From: Marinobacterium_D sp050908845
GTDB taxonomy: Bacteria; Pseudomonadota; Gammaproteobacteria; Pseudomonadales; Balneatricaceae
Assembly: GCF_050908845.1 (NCBI RefSeq)
Contig: NZ_CP194171.1
Coordinates: 496,001-560,000, forward strand
Length of the DNA: 64,000 bases
Direction of reading: 5' to 3'
In this document: positions 25,549 to 34,224 of the stretch, piece after piece
How positions within the stretch are numbered: the first letter of the stretch is position 1
Layout: each line of letters starts with the position of its first letter
Made by a program: the position numbers and the translations under genes
The notes under the pieces: generated by a model
Told to the model about the DNA's origin: nothing
The model's database searches: none
Seen by the model: the letters and a program-made list of their open reading frames with translations, nothing else

Positions 25549-26337
25549 TTAATCCAGGGCAGGTTTTGTTGAAAGTAAGCGTTTACTATCAATTAAACCC
25601 TCTGTGAAATAGTTACCGGCAAGCCAGTGGTACTCCCGTTGGCGGGCGCGCGAGAGAGCTGATCCAGCCTCTTTTCTGGCTGGATGGCACATGATCAGTA
25701 CACCGTCCGGCTCGCTGGCAAGCCAGCGGCGCATCATCCCGCCAAAATCAGCCTCTGGGGTAAGTGAGTACATACCAGCAAAGGCGGTGTTACCCGGAAT
25801 ACCGGCCCGGCGGCGGGCTCTGTCAAACCCCAGGCCGATCAACCGCAGGATCAGTGCCTTGAACCCCGAATCATGGCCGGACAGCGCCGGCGTTGAAACG
25901 CGCACCCAGGGCATGCTCTGGCCGTAACGCTTCTGCAGCGTATCCAGGAAGATAGTGCGGATCACCGGGAACATCTGGATGTGCTGATGGCCGTCGACAA
26001 AATCGGGTGCAGAGCCGACGAGTGACTCGAAGTTATCCAGCTGCAGCTCCAGCTGTGTCCGCACCCGGTATCGATCCAGAGTGCCACTCAGACTGTGCAG
26101 CATCAGTTTGCCCAGTGAAATCGAATCTTCACCCTCGGTGAGATTGAAGTGCAGCCCCAAAGCCGCCTTGCTCCGCCGGGCGACCAGCTCCCGCGCAGCA
26201 TCCACTGTCCAGTGCGGCATCGTCGTCATGCAACTGGTGGCGGATAGCCGGCCGTTGTCGATCAGCTCAAGGATGGCGGCGTTGATGTCACTGGACATGC
26301 CGAAGTCGTCGGCGCAGATCACGACTGACCGGCTCAT
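25549..26337 (-). CDS. ChbG/HpnK (YdjC) family carbohydrate deacetylase, NaxD-like
   Basis: A metal-dependent deacetylase of 262 residues. Metal and catalytic residues are visible: CADDFGMS (D10, D11), GLHFNLTEG (H63) and VDGHQHIQMFP (H117, H119). Family members remove acetyl from chitooligosaccharides (ChbG), hopanoid glucosamine (HpnK) or undecaprenyl-phosphate GalNAc (NaxD). The NaxD-type role is the best fit because the gene overlaps gtrA by 4 bases (ATGA), follows a polyprenyl-phosphate GT2 and sits beside a GT39 transferase and msbA. The reaction would be deacetylation of lipid-linked HexNAc before transfer to lipid A. Confidence 0.85.
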   Translation of the reverse strand: MSRSVVICADDFGMSSDINAAILELIDNGRLSATSCMTTMPHWTVDAARELVARRSKAALGLHFNLTEGEDSISLGKLMLHSLSGTLDRYRVRTQLELQLDNFESLVGSAPDFVDGHQHIQMFPVIRTIFLDTLQKRYGQSMPWVRVSTPALSGHDSGFKALILRLIGLGFDRARRRAGIPGNTAFAGMYSLTPEADFGGMMRRWLASEPDGVLIMCHPARKEAGSALSRARQREYHWLAGNYFTEGLIDSKRLLSTKPALD

Positions 26338-26705
26338 GCGAAGGCCCAGAACTTGCCGAGCACGTAGGTCAGTAAGGCCACCGTACCGAGCACGATAAAC
26401 ATGGCGATGTCATAGCGCAGATGCGTCAGGCTCAGCAGCGCCCAGTACATCGCCTCGTTAAGCAGAAAGCTGCCGCAGGCGACCGTGGCAAAGCGCGGCA
26501 ACGTCTGCCGGTGGCTGCGATGATGGGCACGAAAGGTCAGGTGGCGGTGGCCGAAGTAGCTGACGTTGAACGCGACCAGGAAAGCGATCACGTTGGCGAT
26601 CAGTGGATGCAGGCTGGCCAGGGGCACCAGCAGGAATACCACCAGCCAGTGGATCAGCAGTGCCGAAACGCCGACGGCGATAAAACTCAGCGCCTCACGT
26701 GTCAT
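26334..26705 (-). CDS. GtrA family small membrane protein, probable polyprenyl-phosphate sugar flippase
   Basis: A 123-residue protein with four hydrophobic segments (about 5-27, 33-50, 73-92 and 95-118) and the family pattern NVIAFLVAFNVSYFGHRHLTF. GtrA-family proteins are thought to move undecaprenyl-phosphate sugars to the periplasmic face. The ATG at 26705 has AGGAC 7 bases upstream and overlaps the end of the GT2 gene by 11 bases. It fits between GT2 (synthesis) and GT39 (transfer) in the proposed pathway. Confidence 0.85.
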   Translation of the reverse strand: MTREALSFIAVGVSALLIHWLVVFLLVPLASLHPLIANVIAFLVAFNVSYFGHRHLTFRAHHRSHRQTLPRFATVACGSFLLNEAMYWALLSLTHLRYDIAMFIVLGTVALLTYVLGKFWAFA

Positions 26706-27714
26706 GTTTATCGTCCTGAGTGTTCGCTGTACTCGCCGATCGGTTTTTCCGGAAGGAAACCTGGTTGCTGACCAGGTAGAGCGGCCGGGCTTTGACCTCG
26801 GAGAAGATGCGGGCAATGTATTCGCCAAGGATGCCGACGGAGAACAGCTGCATCCCGCCCAGGAATGCGATGCCGGCAGCGATGCTCGGCCAGCCGGGCA
26901 CATCCGAGCCGAACATCAGTGTGCGGATGACGATGAAAAAGGCGTAGAGCAGCGACAGAATCGAGATGGAGGCGCCCATCAGCATCCAGATGCGCAGAGG
27001 CGCGCTGCTAAAGCTGGTAAAACCGGTCAGGGCTAGGGATGACAGGGCGCGCAGGTGAAAGTGCGAGGTGCCGGTCATGCGTTCGGCCGGCTGGAAGCTG
27101 ACCGCCTTGCTGGAAAAACCGACCCAGGAGTAGAGGCCCTTCATCATCCTTGAGCGCTCGGGTAACTGACGCAGTGCCAGGACAACCCGACGGTCCAGCA
27201 GTCGAAAGTCACCCGCATCGGGGTGTATCTCTATGTCGGCGCTGCGGCTGAGCAGACTGTAGAACAGGTTGGATAGAAAACGCTTGGCGTGGGACTCGTC
27301 AGCACGATTCTCACGGACACCAAACACCATATCCCAGCCCTCATGCCAGTGCTGGAAAAACCGGTCGATCACATCGAGCGGGTGCTGGCCATCGGAGTCC
27401 ATCAAAAGCACCACATCACCGTCGGCATGGTCGATACCCGCGCTGAGCGCGGCCTCCTTGCCGAAGTTGCGCGACAGCTGCAGCAGTGTCACCGGATATT
27501 CGTCCACCAGAGAGCAAACGTAGGGCGCCGTATCATCGCTACTGCCATCATCCACTACCAGCAGCTCCACACGATCAGAGAATTTTTTCAGGTACTCGCT
27601 CAGCTCGGGAATCAGGTGGCGCAGGTTGCCGGCCTCGTTATAGGCGGGCAGCACGCAGGTGACGCTGGGGCGGCCACTGCGGGGGGACAGGGTTGAAAGA
27701 TCACTGTTTGGCAT
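26695..27714 (-). CDS. Polyprenyl-phosphate glycosyltransferase, GT2 (GtrB/FlmF-like)
   Basis: A 339-residue protein with a GT2 domain (VLPAYNEAGNL, then LLVVDDGSSDDT and VVLLMDSDGQHPLDVI for nucleotide-sugar and metal binding) and two C-terminal membrane segments (about 245-270 and 280-305). The SRMMKGLYSWVGF block is typical of GtrB/ArnC-type enzymes that make undecaprenyl-phosphate sugars. It is the first gene of the minus-strand trio GT2-GtrA-YdjC. The sugar (GlcNAc or GalNAc) is inferred from the deacetylase downstream. Confidence 0.88.
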   Translation of the reverse strand: MPNSDLSTLSPRSGRPSVTCVLPAYNEAGNLRHLIPELSEYLKKFSDRVELLVVDDGSSDDTAPYVCSLVDEYPVTLLQLSRNFGKEAALSAGIDHADGDVVLLMDSDGQHPLDVIDRFFQHWHEGWDMVFGVRENRADESHAKRFLSNLFYSLLSRSADIEIHPDAGDFRLLDRRVVLALRQLPERSRMMKGLYSWVGFSSKAVSFQPAERMTGTSHFHLRALSSLALTGFTSFSSAPLRIWMLMGASISILSLLYAFFIVIRTLMFGSDVPGWPSIAAGIAFLGGMQLFSVGILGEYIARIFSEVKARPLYLVSNQVSFRKNRSASTANTQDDKHDT

Positions 27715-27838
27715 GGCGGGTCCATTCAGCCTGATACTTTTCAGGGCATTGTCGCTGATCGGTCAGGTTGGTGCCAGCGCCTGCGATCAGATGAGGCGTG
27801 TTACACTCCAGCGTTAAATCCTGCTGGTGTGCCGACTG

Positions 27839-29107
27839 ATGCGTTTGCTCTATACCCTCGTCTTTTACCTGCTGACCCCGCTGCTGCTGGCGCGCCTCTG
27901 GTGGCGTGGTCGCAAGGCGCCTGGGTATCGCAAAAATAGCTGGCAGCGTCTCGGCCTTGGGGCGCGGCTCGAAGGCCCGGTTATATGGGTACACGCGGTC
28001 TCAGTGGGTGAAACCCTGGCGGTGGCACCGCTGGTGGAGCGGCTGCTGGCGCACTATCCCGGTTATCGCATCCTGATGACCAATATGACGCCAACCGGCG
28101 CGGACCAGGTACGTAAGCTGTTCGGTGACCGGGTGGTGCAGCGCTTCTGCCCCTGGGATCTGCCGCTGGCCTGGGGCGCTTTCCTTCGCCGCACCCGCCC
28201 CTCGCTCTGCATCGTGGTTGAAACCGAACTCTGGCCCAATATGGTTGCCTGCTGTAGCCGTAGCGGGGTACCGGTGGTACTGGCCAATGCGCGTCTGTCC
28301 GAGCGCTCGGCCCGGGGCTATCGCCGTTTCTCCGCGCTGACCGGCCCCATGTTGCAGCGCCTGAGCCTGATCGCTGCACAGCATGAAGCAGACGCGGAGC
28401 GCTTTCGTGAACTGGGCGCGCCGGCTGAGCGTGTCAGCGTGACCGGCAGCATCAAGTTCGATATAGCGCCGGACCTGTCGCTGCGTGCGGCGGGGGCGGA
28501 GCTGCGTCAGCAGCTCGGTGCACAGCGACCGGTAATCATCGCCGCCAGCACCCATGAAGGTGAAGACGAGTTGCTGTTGCGCTGCTGGCGCTCACTCAGG
28601 GAGCTGCGCCCGGATCTGGCATTGATGCTGGTGCCGCGTCATCCCGAGCGTTTTGCCAGTGTTACCGCGCTGGCGCGTCAGTTCAGCGAGCAGGTCTGTG
28701 CCCGTTCCGCCGGTAAGCAGCCAAACAGCGCGACCGATATTTACATTGGCGATACCATGGGCGAGCTGATGATGCTGTACGCCGCGGCGGATATCGCCTT
28801 TGTCGGCGGCAGCTTCAGTGGCACCGGCGGGCATAATCCGCTGGAGCCGGCGGCACTGGGCCTGCCGGTGGTGATGGGGCCGGATACCTTCAACTTTGCG
28901 GCGATCTGTGATGCGCTGGAAGGGGCCGGTGGGCTGAGTCGCACGGCGGATGATACGGCTTTGACGGCGCAGCTGGCAGACTGGCTGGATAAGCCGGCGC
29001 AGCGCAGCCTCGCAGGTAGCGCCGGAGAGGCGTTCGTCAAAGCCAATCAGGGCGCGCTGGACCGGCTCGAGGCGCTTATCGCCGAACGCCTCGAAACCCG
29101 CGGCTAA
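27839..29107 (+). CDS. waaA: 3-deoxy-D-manno-octulosonic acid transferase
   Basis: Adds one or more Kdo residues from CMP-Kdo to lipid IVA; essential for LPS. The 422-residue protein has an N-terminal membrane anchor (LLYTLVFYLLTPLLLARL) and the conserved HAVSVGETLAVAPL, MTNMTPTGADQV, VETELWPN, ASTHEGEDE, PRHPERF and VGGSFSGTGGHNPLEP. The ATG at 27839 aligns with the E. coli start; an in-frame GTG at 27827 is possible, and neither has a strong ribosome binding site. It is divergent from the GT2 gene of the lipid A modification trio. Confidence 0.95.
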   Translation: MRLLYTLVFYLLTPLLLARLWWRGRKAPGYRKNSWQRLGLGARLEGPVIWVHAVSVGETLAVAPLVERLLAHYPGYRILMTNMTPTGADQVRKLFGDRVVQRFCPWDLPLAWGAFLRRTRPSLCIVVETELWPNMVACCSRSGVPVVLANARLSERSARGYRRFSALTGPMLQRLSLIAAQHEADAERFRELGAPAERVSVTGSIKFDIAPDLSLRAAGAELRQQLGAQRPVIIAASTHEGEDELLLRCWRSLRELRPDLALMLVPRHPERFASVTALARQFSEQVCARSAGKQPNSATDIYIGDTMGELMMLYAAADIAFVGGSFSGTGGHNPLEPAALGLPVVMGPDTFNFAAICDALEGAGGLSRTADDTALTAQLADWLDKPAQRSLAGSAGEAFVKANQGALDRLEALIAERLETRG

Positions 29108-29113
29108 CGCGGT

Positions 29114-29440
29114 TTAGATAGCGCTGAAGTCGAACTGCTCGCCAGCCTGGTCGGCGAACGCCTGCACCAGCAGGTCGTTGAGGCTGGCTCCGTCGGTATC
29201 GCGTTTCCACTGTCCTGCGTCCGCGTCGTAATCGAAGTGGAAACCGCCTCCGGGCAGGGCGAGCCAGAGCTGCTTCAGCGGCGGCTGACGGGTAAAGATG
29301 ATCTGGCTGCCGTTTTCACATTTGACGGTCATCATGCCGCCGTTGGTCTCGTAGTCCAGATCGGATTCCGCTTCATCAAGGATCTCTTCGATCCGCTCCA
29401 GGGTCTCATCGACCCGTACCATAAATTCCGATTCGGTCAT
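29114..29440 (-). CDS. cyaY: Frataxin-like iron donor CyaY
   Basis: A 108-residue frataxin homologue involved in iron-sulfur cluster assembly as regulator or iron donor of IscS. The acidic first helix (ESEFMVRVDETLERIEEILDEAES) provides the iron-binding face. The sheet carries IIFTRQPPLKQLWLA and GGFHFDYD, the canonical frataxin signature. The ATG at 29440 gives the usual length. It is divergent from lptM, as in many gammaproteobacteria, and convergent with waaA at only 6 bases. Confidence 0.95.
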   Translation of the reverse strand: MTESEFMVRVDETLERIEEILDEAESDLDYETNGGMMTVKCENGSQIIFTRQPPLKQLWLALPGGGFHFDYDADAGQWKRDTDGASLNDLLVQAFADQAGEQFDFSAI

Positions 29441-29569
29441 GGGGCTCTCCAGCAGGGCAGGTTTTCTGCGCAGTATAAGCCTTAGTCCGGGTCGAAACAC
29501 CCGGAAAATCCCGCGTATTTTCCTGCTTGCGGGCTGGTCGCGAGGTACTCAATGGGGCCTCTCTCGGGG

Positions 29570-29575
29570 TATAAT
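29570..29575 (+). promoter_or_regulatory. Candidate -10 element for lptM-lysA-dapF operon
   Basis: A perfect TATAAT lies 52 bases before the lptM ATG; the -35 is poor. A small palindrome ACCGGC-gct-GCCGGT (29592-29606) would fall in the leader. Confidence 0.4.
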
Positions 29576-29627
29576 CCCGGGTTTGAATTTTACCGGCGCT
29601 GCCGGTTCTGCGTGAGGATACGTCGCC

Positions 29628-29744
29628 ATGAAACGCTGCTGGCCGATACTGTTGCTGGGAACGCTGCTGCTGGTCGGCTGCGGTCAGAAAGGACCGCTGA
29701 CACTACCGCCGCCGAGCGCTGACGCTGAGACCACGCAACAGTAA
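29628..29744 (+). CDS. lptM: LPS translocon maturation lipoprotein LptM (YifL)
   Basis: A 38-residue lipoprotein, so short it is easily missed. It starts at the ATG at 29628, has a basic N-terminus and hydrophobic stretch, and a lipobox LLLVGC with the lipidated cysteine at residue 18, followed directly by GQKGPLTLP, the conserved core of LptM/YifL. In E. coli LptM helps the LptDE translocon mature its disulfides. It is an outer-membrane lipoprotein. The stop codon overlaps a possible upstream ATG of lysA, so translation is coupled. The position between cyaY and lysA-dapF matches other gammaproteobacteria. Confidence 0.88.
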   Translation: MKRCWPILLLGTLLLVGCGQKGPLTLPPPSADAETTQQ

Positions 29745-29755
29745 TGAGAGAGATG

Positions 29756-31012
29756 ATGGACAACTTTGAATACCAGAACGGCACTCTGAACTGTGAAGAG
29801 GTGCCGTTAAACCGCATCGCCAACGAAGTCGGCACCCCGACCTATGTTTATTCACGCGATGCACTTGAGCGCGCCTACCTGGCCTACGCCGAAGCCCTGG
29901 CAGGGCGTGATGCGCTGGTCTGCTATGCGGTCAAGGCCAACTCCAATATCGCGGTACTTAACATCCTGGCGCGTCTCGGTGCCGGGTTTGATATCGTCTC
30001 TCTCGGAGAGCTTGAGCGTGTGCTGCGCGCCGGCGGCGATCCCGCCAAGGTGGTGTTCTCCGGTGTCGCCAAAAAAGCGGATGAGATCAAGCGTGCGCTG
30101 GAAGTGGGTATTCACTGCTTCAATCTGGAATCCGACGCCGAGCTGGACCGAGTCAACGCCGTGGCCGCCGAAATGGGGCAGACAGCGCGCATCTCCTTCC
30201 GCGTCAATCCAGATGTGGATGCCAAGACGCATCCCTACATCTCCACAGGCCTGAAAGAGAACAAGTTCGGTATCGATATCGACTCGGCGCTGGCTGTGTA
30301 TCGCCGTGCGGCTGCCATGGATAACGTGGAAGTGGTGGGTATCGACTGCCATATCGGCAGCCAGCTCACCGAGCTGAGCCCCTTCCTGGATGCGCTCGAC
30401 CGCCTGCTGGTGCTGATCGATCAGCTGGCCGACGAGGGCATCAAGCTCAAGCATCTCGATCTGGGCGGCGGCCTGGGTGTCTGCTACACCGACGAAGTAC
30501 CGCCGACGCCGGGCGAATATATCGAAGCGATCAGCGAGCGTCTCGGTGACCGTGAGCTTGGACTGGTGTTCGAGCCGGGCCGCTCCATCGCCGCCAACGC
30601 CGGTGTCATGCTGACCCGCGTTGAGTTCCTCAAGCAGACCGGCGAGAAGAACTTCGCCATCATCGATGGCGCCATGAACGATCTGATCCGTCCGTCACTG
30701 TACGGCGCCTACCAGGAGATTGTGCCGGTGGAGCTGCGCGAAGAGGGCGAAGCCAAGGCCTGGGACCTGGTGGGTCCTGTCTGTGAGACCGGTGATTTCC
30801 TTGGCAAGGATCGCGAGCTGAATCTGCAAGCCGGCGATCTGCTGGCGGTCTGCTCCGCCGGCGCCTACGGTTTTGTCATGGCATCCAACTACAACACCCG
30901 CGGTCGTCCGGCGGAAGTAGTGGTCGATGACAACCAGTTTGTCGTCGTGCGCGAACGTGAACGTGTTGCGGATCTGATGCACGGCGAGCACCTATTGCCG
31001 AAGGACGCCTGA
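29756..31012 (+). CDS. lysA: Diaminopimelate decarboxylase
   Basis: A PLP-dependent fold-type III enzyme making L-lysine from meso-diaminopimelate. It has the PLP lysine in CYAVKANSN, the HIGSQ segment, the glycine-rich DLGGGLGV, FEPGRSI, and CETGDF near the C-terminus with its catalytic cysteine. The ATG at 29756 (MDNFEYQNG) aligns with Pseudomonas LysA and gives 418 residues; ATGs at 29744 and 29753 are alternatives. It forms an operon with lptM and dapF, pairing the last two steps of diaminopimelate/lysine synthesis. Confidence 0.96.
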   Translation: MDNFEYQNGTLNCEEVPLNRIANEVGTPTYVYSRDALERAYLAYAEALAGRDALVCYAVKANSNIAVLNILARLGAGFDIVSLGELERVLRAGGDPAKVVFSGVAKKADEIKRALEVGIHCFNLESDAELDRVNAVAAEMGQTARISFRVNPDVDAKTHPYISTGLKENKFGIDIDSALAVYRRAAAMDNVEVVGIDCHIGSQLTELSPFLDALDRLLVLIDQLADEGIKLKHLDLGGGLGVCYTDEVPPTPGEYIEAISERLGDRELGLVFEPGRSIAANAGVMLTRVEFLKQTGEKNFAIIDGAMNDLIRPSLYGAYQEIVPVELREEGEAKAWDLVGPVCETGDFLGKDRELNLQAGDLLAVCSAGAYGFVMASNYNTRGRPAEVVVDDNQFVVVRERERVADLMHGEHLLPKDA

Positions 31013-31014
31013 AG

Positions 31015-31845
31015 ATGCTGGTGCGATTCACCAAAATGCATGGCCTGGGCAATGACTTCATGGTCATTGACGCCATCTCCCAGCGTATCCGTCTCAATGC
31101 CGATCAGGTCCGTCAGCTGGCGGACCGCAATTTCGGGATCGGCTTTGACCAGCTGTTGCTGGTGGAGCCGCCGACCCGGCCGGAAATGGATTTCCGTTAC
31201 CGCATCTACAACGCGGATGGTTCCGAGGTTGAGCACTGCGGCAACGGTGCGCGCTGCTTTGCCCGCTTCGTGCGTGACAAACGCCTGATCATGCGTGACC
31301 GCATCGCCGTGCAGACCGCACGCGGTGAAGCGATTCTGCAGATCCACGCGGACAAGCTGGTCGAGGTCGATATGGGCGCACCGGAGCTGATACCGGCGGA
31401 GATCCCGTTCGAGGCGGCGGAAAAAAGCGCCACCTACGCTGTCGATGTGAACGGTGACAGCGTCGAGCTGAGCACCGTTTCCATGGGTAATCCCCACGGC
31501 GTATTGCTGGTTGATTCCGTTGCTACCGCTCCGGTGGAAACCCTGGGGCCGGCACTGGAGGCGCATCCGCGTTTCCCGCGCAAAGCCAATATCGGTTTTA
31601 TGGAAGTGGTGTCGCGCAACGAGATCCGCCTGCGTGTCTACGAGCGTGGCGCCGGTGAAACCCAGGCTTGTGGTACCGGTGCCTGTGCGGCGGTGGTGGC
31701 AGGGCGCCTGCGTGGCCTGTTGGACGAGCAGGTTCTGGTACACCTGCCCGGTGGCGATCTGAAGATCAGCTGGGCGGGCGAGGGTGAAGCGGTGAAAATG
31801 ACCGGTCCTGCGACCACAGTTTTTGAAGGGCAGATCTACCTATGA
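31015..31845 (+). CDS. dapF: Diaminopimelate epimerase
   Basis: Converts LL- to meso-diaminopimelate for lysine and peptidoglycan without a cofactor. The 276-residue protein has both active-site cysteines: C75 in EHCGNGARC and C219 in ACGTGACA. The N-terminus FTKMHGLGNDF is the family signature. It starts 2 bases after the lysA stop, and its end overlaps the DUF484 gene by 4 bases. Confidence 0.97.
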   Translation: MLVRFTKMHGLGNDFMVIDAISQRIRLNADQVRQLADRNFGIGFDQLLLVEPPTRPEMDFRYRIYNADGSEVEHCGNGARCFARFVRDKRLIMRDRIAVQTARGEAILQIHADKLVEVDMGAPELIPAEIPFEAAEKSATYAVDVNGDSVELSTVSMGNPHGVLLVDSVATAPVETLGPALEAHPRFPRKANIGFMEVVSRNEIRLRVYERGAGETQACGTGACAAVVAGRLRGLLDEQVLVHLPGGDLKISWAGEGEAVKMTGPATTVFEGQIYL

Positions 31846-32549
31846 GTGACACGGACCAGCTGGCCGGCGGCGAAGTCGCGGGACTCACGGCAGAACAGGT
31901 GGCGGAGTACCTGAAGCAGCATCCGGACTTTTTTACCGAGCATACCCATCTGCTGGAAAAGCTCTACGTGCCGCACCAGCGTGGTACTGCCGTATCCCTG
32001 GTGGAGCGCCAGACCTCGCTGCTACGCTCCCGTAACGAGCAGCTGCACGGCCGCCTGTCCGAGCTGATCGATGCGGCCCGTTTCAACGATGGCCAGTTCG
32101 AGAAGACCAAGCGCATGGTGCTGGGGCTGCTGGAAGCGGAGACGCTAGACGAAGTCGCCGTGGCGGTGGAAGAGAGTCTGTGCCGTGACTTCTACGGCGA
32201 TGAAACCGTGCTGCTGCTGTTCAGCGAAGAGCCGCTGGACACCAACGACCTGCGGGTACTCTCCCGCGGCGAATGCAGCATCGTGCAGCCGCTGATCGAC
32301 ACCAACCTGCCCAGCTGTGGGCAGCTGTCCGAGGCGATGAACCGTTTCCTGTTCCAGGACGCGGCGGTGCGGGTACAGTCCTCGGCCGTGGTACCGCTGG
32401 TCAAGGGCGATACCCTCGGCCTGCTGGCGATCGGCAGCCATGACGCCAACTACTTCCAGAGCAGCCAGGGCACCCTGTTCCTGAGCTACGTCGGCGAGGT
32501 GCTCAGCCGCGTGGTCGCCCGTATCCTGCGCCAGCAAGGGCAGCTCTGA
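31842..32549 (+). CDS. DUF484 (GAF-like) family protein
   Basis: A 235-residue cytoplasmic protein. The N-terminal helical stretch contains VAEYLKQHPDFFTEH, the DUF484 hallmark, and SLVERQTSLLRSRNEQL, a likely coiled coil. The C-terminal half resembles a GAF domain (AVVPLVKGDTLGLLAIGSHD). Its function is unknown; it is constantly found between dapF and xerC in gammaproteobacteria (E. coli yigA is a short relative). It overlaps dapF by 4 bases and ends 1 base before xerC. Confidence 0.9.
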   Translation: MSDTDQLAGGEVAGLTAEQVAEYLKQHPDFFTEHTHLLEKLYVPHQRGTAVSLVERQTSLLRSRNEQLHGRLSELIDAARFNDGQFEKTKRMVLGLLEAETLDEVAVAVEESLCRDFYGDETVLLLFSEEPLDTNDLRVLSRGECSIVQPLIDTNLPSCGQLSEAMNRFLFQDAAVRVQSSAVVPLVKGDTLGLLAIGSHDANYFQSSQGTLFLSYVGEVLSRVVARILRQQGQL

Positions 32550-32550
32550 G

Positions 32551-33459
32551 ATGCACGCCGGGGATGAGCGCCTGCTGTCGGCATTCCTGCGCTACCTTCA
32601 GGGGGAGCGACAGCTCTCCCCCCATACCCTGAAAAACTACCGGCGTGACCTGGAACGGCTCGATGAGCAGTTGCAGCTGCTTGGCCTGGCTGGCTGGCGT
32701 GAACTGGATGAGCGCCGCCTGCGCCGCGCCGTAGCGCAGTTGCACGGCAATGGACTCTCCGGCCGCTCGCTGGCACGACTGCTCTCCGCCGTGCGCAGCT
32801 TCTATCGATTTCTCAGCCGTGAAGGCGAGGTGACCCAGAACCCCGCGCTGGCCGTGCAGGCGCCCAAGGCGTCCCGTCGTCTGCCGCAGACGCTGGATGT
32901 GGATCAGTTGGACAGTCTGCTGGATCAGCATAGCGATGACCCGCTGGTGATCCGCGACCTGGCGATGATGGAGCTGCTTTACTCCTCGGGTCTGCGTGTC
33001 TCTGAACTGGCTTCGCTGGATCTGACCGATCCGGACCTGCGCGATGGCAGTGTCCGTGTCACCGGTAAAGGCAACAAGGTGCGGGAGGTGCCCATCGGCC
33101 GCAAGGCGGTCGAGGCACTGATGCGCTGGATCCGTGAACGTAACGCTATCGCCTTGCTCGACGAGAGCGCCCTGTTTGTCGGCAAGAAGGGGCGCCGTCT
33201 GGGCGTGCGCTCGATCGAGCAGCGTCTCAAGCTGCAGGGTGAACAGGCTGGAGTGAACGGGCGTGTCTACCCGCACCGGCTCAGGCACAGCTTTGCCAGC
33301 CATATGCTGGAATCCAGCGCCGATCTGCGTGCAGTACAGGAGTTGCTCGGCCATGCTGACATCGCCACCACGCAGATCTACACGCATCTGGATTTCCAGC
33401 ATCTGATGGAGGTCTACGAGCAGTCGCATCCCCGGGCCAAACGCAAGAAAGAGCCGTAA
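32551..33459 (+). CDS. xerC: Site-specific tyrosine recombinase XerC
   Basis: With XerD it resolves chromosome dimers at dif. The protein has 302 residues. The N-terminal SAM-like domain includes LSPHTLKNYRRDL. The catalytic residues are present: Arg in YSSGLRVSEL, Lys in GKGNKVREVP, the HXXR in PHRLRHSFA, His in LLGHADIATT and the nucleophilic Tyr in QIYTHL. The genomic place in dapF-DUF484-xerC-yigB confirms it is XerC rather than a phage integrase. Confidence 0.97.
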   Translation: MHAGDERLLSAFLRYLQGERQLSPHTLKNYRRDLERLDEQLQLLGLAGWRELDERRLRRAVAQLHGNGLSGRSLARLLSAVRSFYRFLSREGEVTQNPALAVQAPKASRRLPQTLDVDQLDSLLDQHSDDPLVIRDLAMMELLYSSGLRVSELASLDLTDPDLRDGSVRVTGKGNKVREVPIGRKAVEALMRWIRERNAIALLDESALFVGKKGRRLGVRSIEQRLKLQGEQAGVNGRVYPHRLRHSFASHMLESSADLRAVQELLGHADIATTQIYTHLDFQHLMEVYEQSHPRAKRKKEP

Positions 33460-33489
33460 ATTGCCGCTTTAAACCAACAGGAGTCGACC

Positions 33490-34224
33490 ATGCTGAAGTG
33501 CGTCACTTTCGATCTCGACGATACACTCTGGGAAGTGGATCCCGTCATCCGCCAGGCGAACCAGACCCTCTGGCAGTGGCTTGAAGATAATGCCGGGACC
33601 TTTACCCAGCTGCACAAGCCGGCAGACCTGGTGGAAGGCTCCAAGCTCCGTGCCGAACTGCTGGCGGAACAGCCGGAGATCGCCCACAGCATGTCACTGG
33701 TGCGCCTGCGCCTGCTGGAAAAGGGGTTGGAAAACTGCGGCTTTGATCCCCAGGAAGCCGAGACGCTGGCGGTGAAGGCGTTCGAGGTGTTCATGCGTGC
33801 CCGTCACGAGGTGGAGTTCTTCGAGCATGCGCTGGAGATGCTTAAAACCCTGCGCAGTGAGGGGCTGACCATCGGTGCGCTCAGTAACGGCAACGCCGAT
33901 GTGGGGCTCACCGGTGCCAGCGAGCTGTTTGATTTCCAGTACAACGCCGACAAGGTGGGTACCGCCAAACCGCATCCGCTGATGTTTGAGCGCGCGCTGG
34001 AGCATACCGGTCTGCGACCGGAACAGGTGGTGCATATCGGCGATCACCCGATCAACGATGTACAGGCGGCACGGGATGTGGGCTGCTGGACCATCTGGGT
34101 GAACCTGCCGGGCCAGGAGTGGCCGGAAGAGGCGAAAGCGGACGAGAAGGTGACCTCACTGGATCAGATCCCCGCCGCGGTTAAACGGATCGCAGAGAAG
34201 GCAAAGCATCGTGCCACGCTTTGA
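33490..34224 (+). CDS. yigB: HAD-family phosphatase YigB
   Basis: A 244-residue HAD hydrolase. Motif I is TFDLDDTLW (nucleophile D8, acid D10), motif II is ALSNGN, the lysine lies in KVGTAKPHP and motif IV is IGDHPINDV. The E. coli homologue dephosphorylates the riboflavin precursor 5-amino-6-(5-phosphoribitylamino)uracil and also FMN. Position after xerC is conserved. A clear AGGAG precedes the ATG. The hairpin-rich region begins after the stop. Confidence 0.92.
   Translation: MLKCVTFDLDDTLWEVDPVIRQANQTLWQWLEDNAGTFTQLHKPADLVEGSKLRAELLAEQPEIAHSMSLVRLRLLEKGLENCGFDPQEAETLAVKAFEVFMRARHEVEFFEHALEMLKTLRSEGLTIGALSNGNADVGLTGASELFDFQYNADKVGTAKPHPLMFERALEHTGLRPEQVVHIGDHPINDVQAARDVGCWTIWVNLPGQEWPEEAKADEKVTSLDQIPAAVKRIAEKAKHRATL

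Noticed and set aside
32551..33459. Phage or integron integrase
   Set aside because: The tyrosine recombinase is in the conserved dapF-DUF484-xerC-yigB order, with XerC length and no attachment site or mobile genes.
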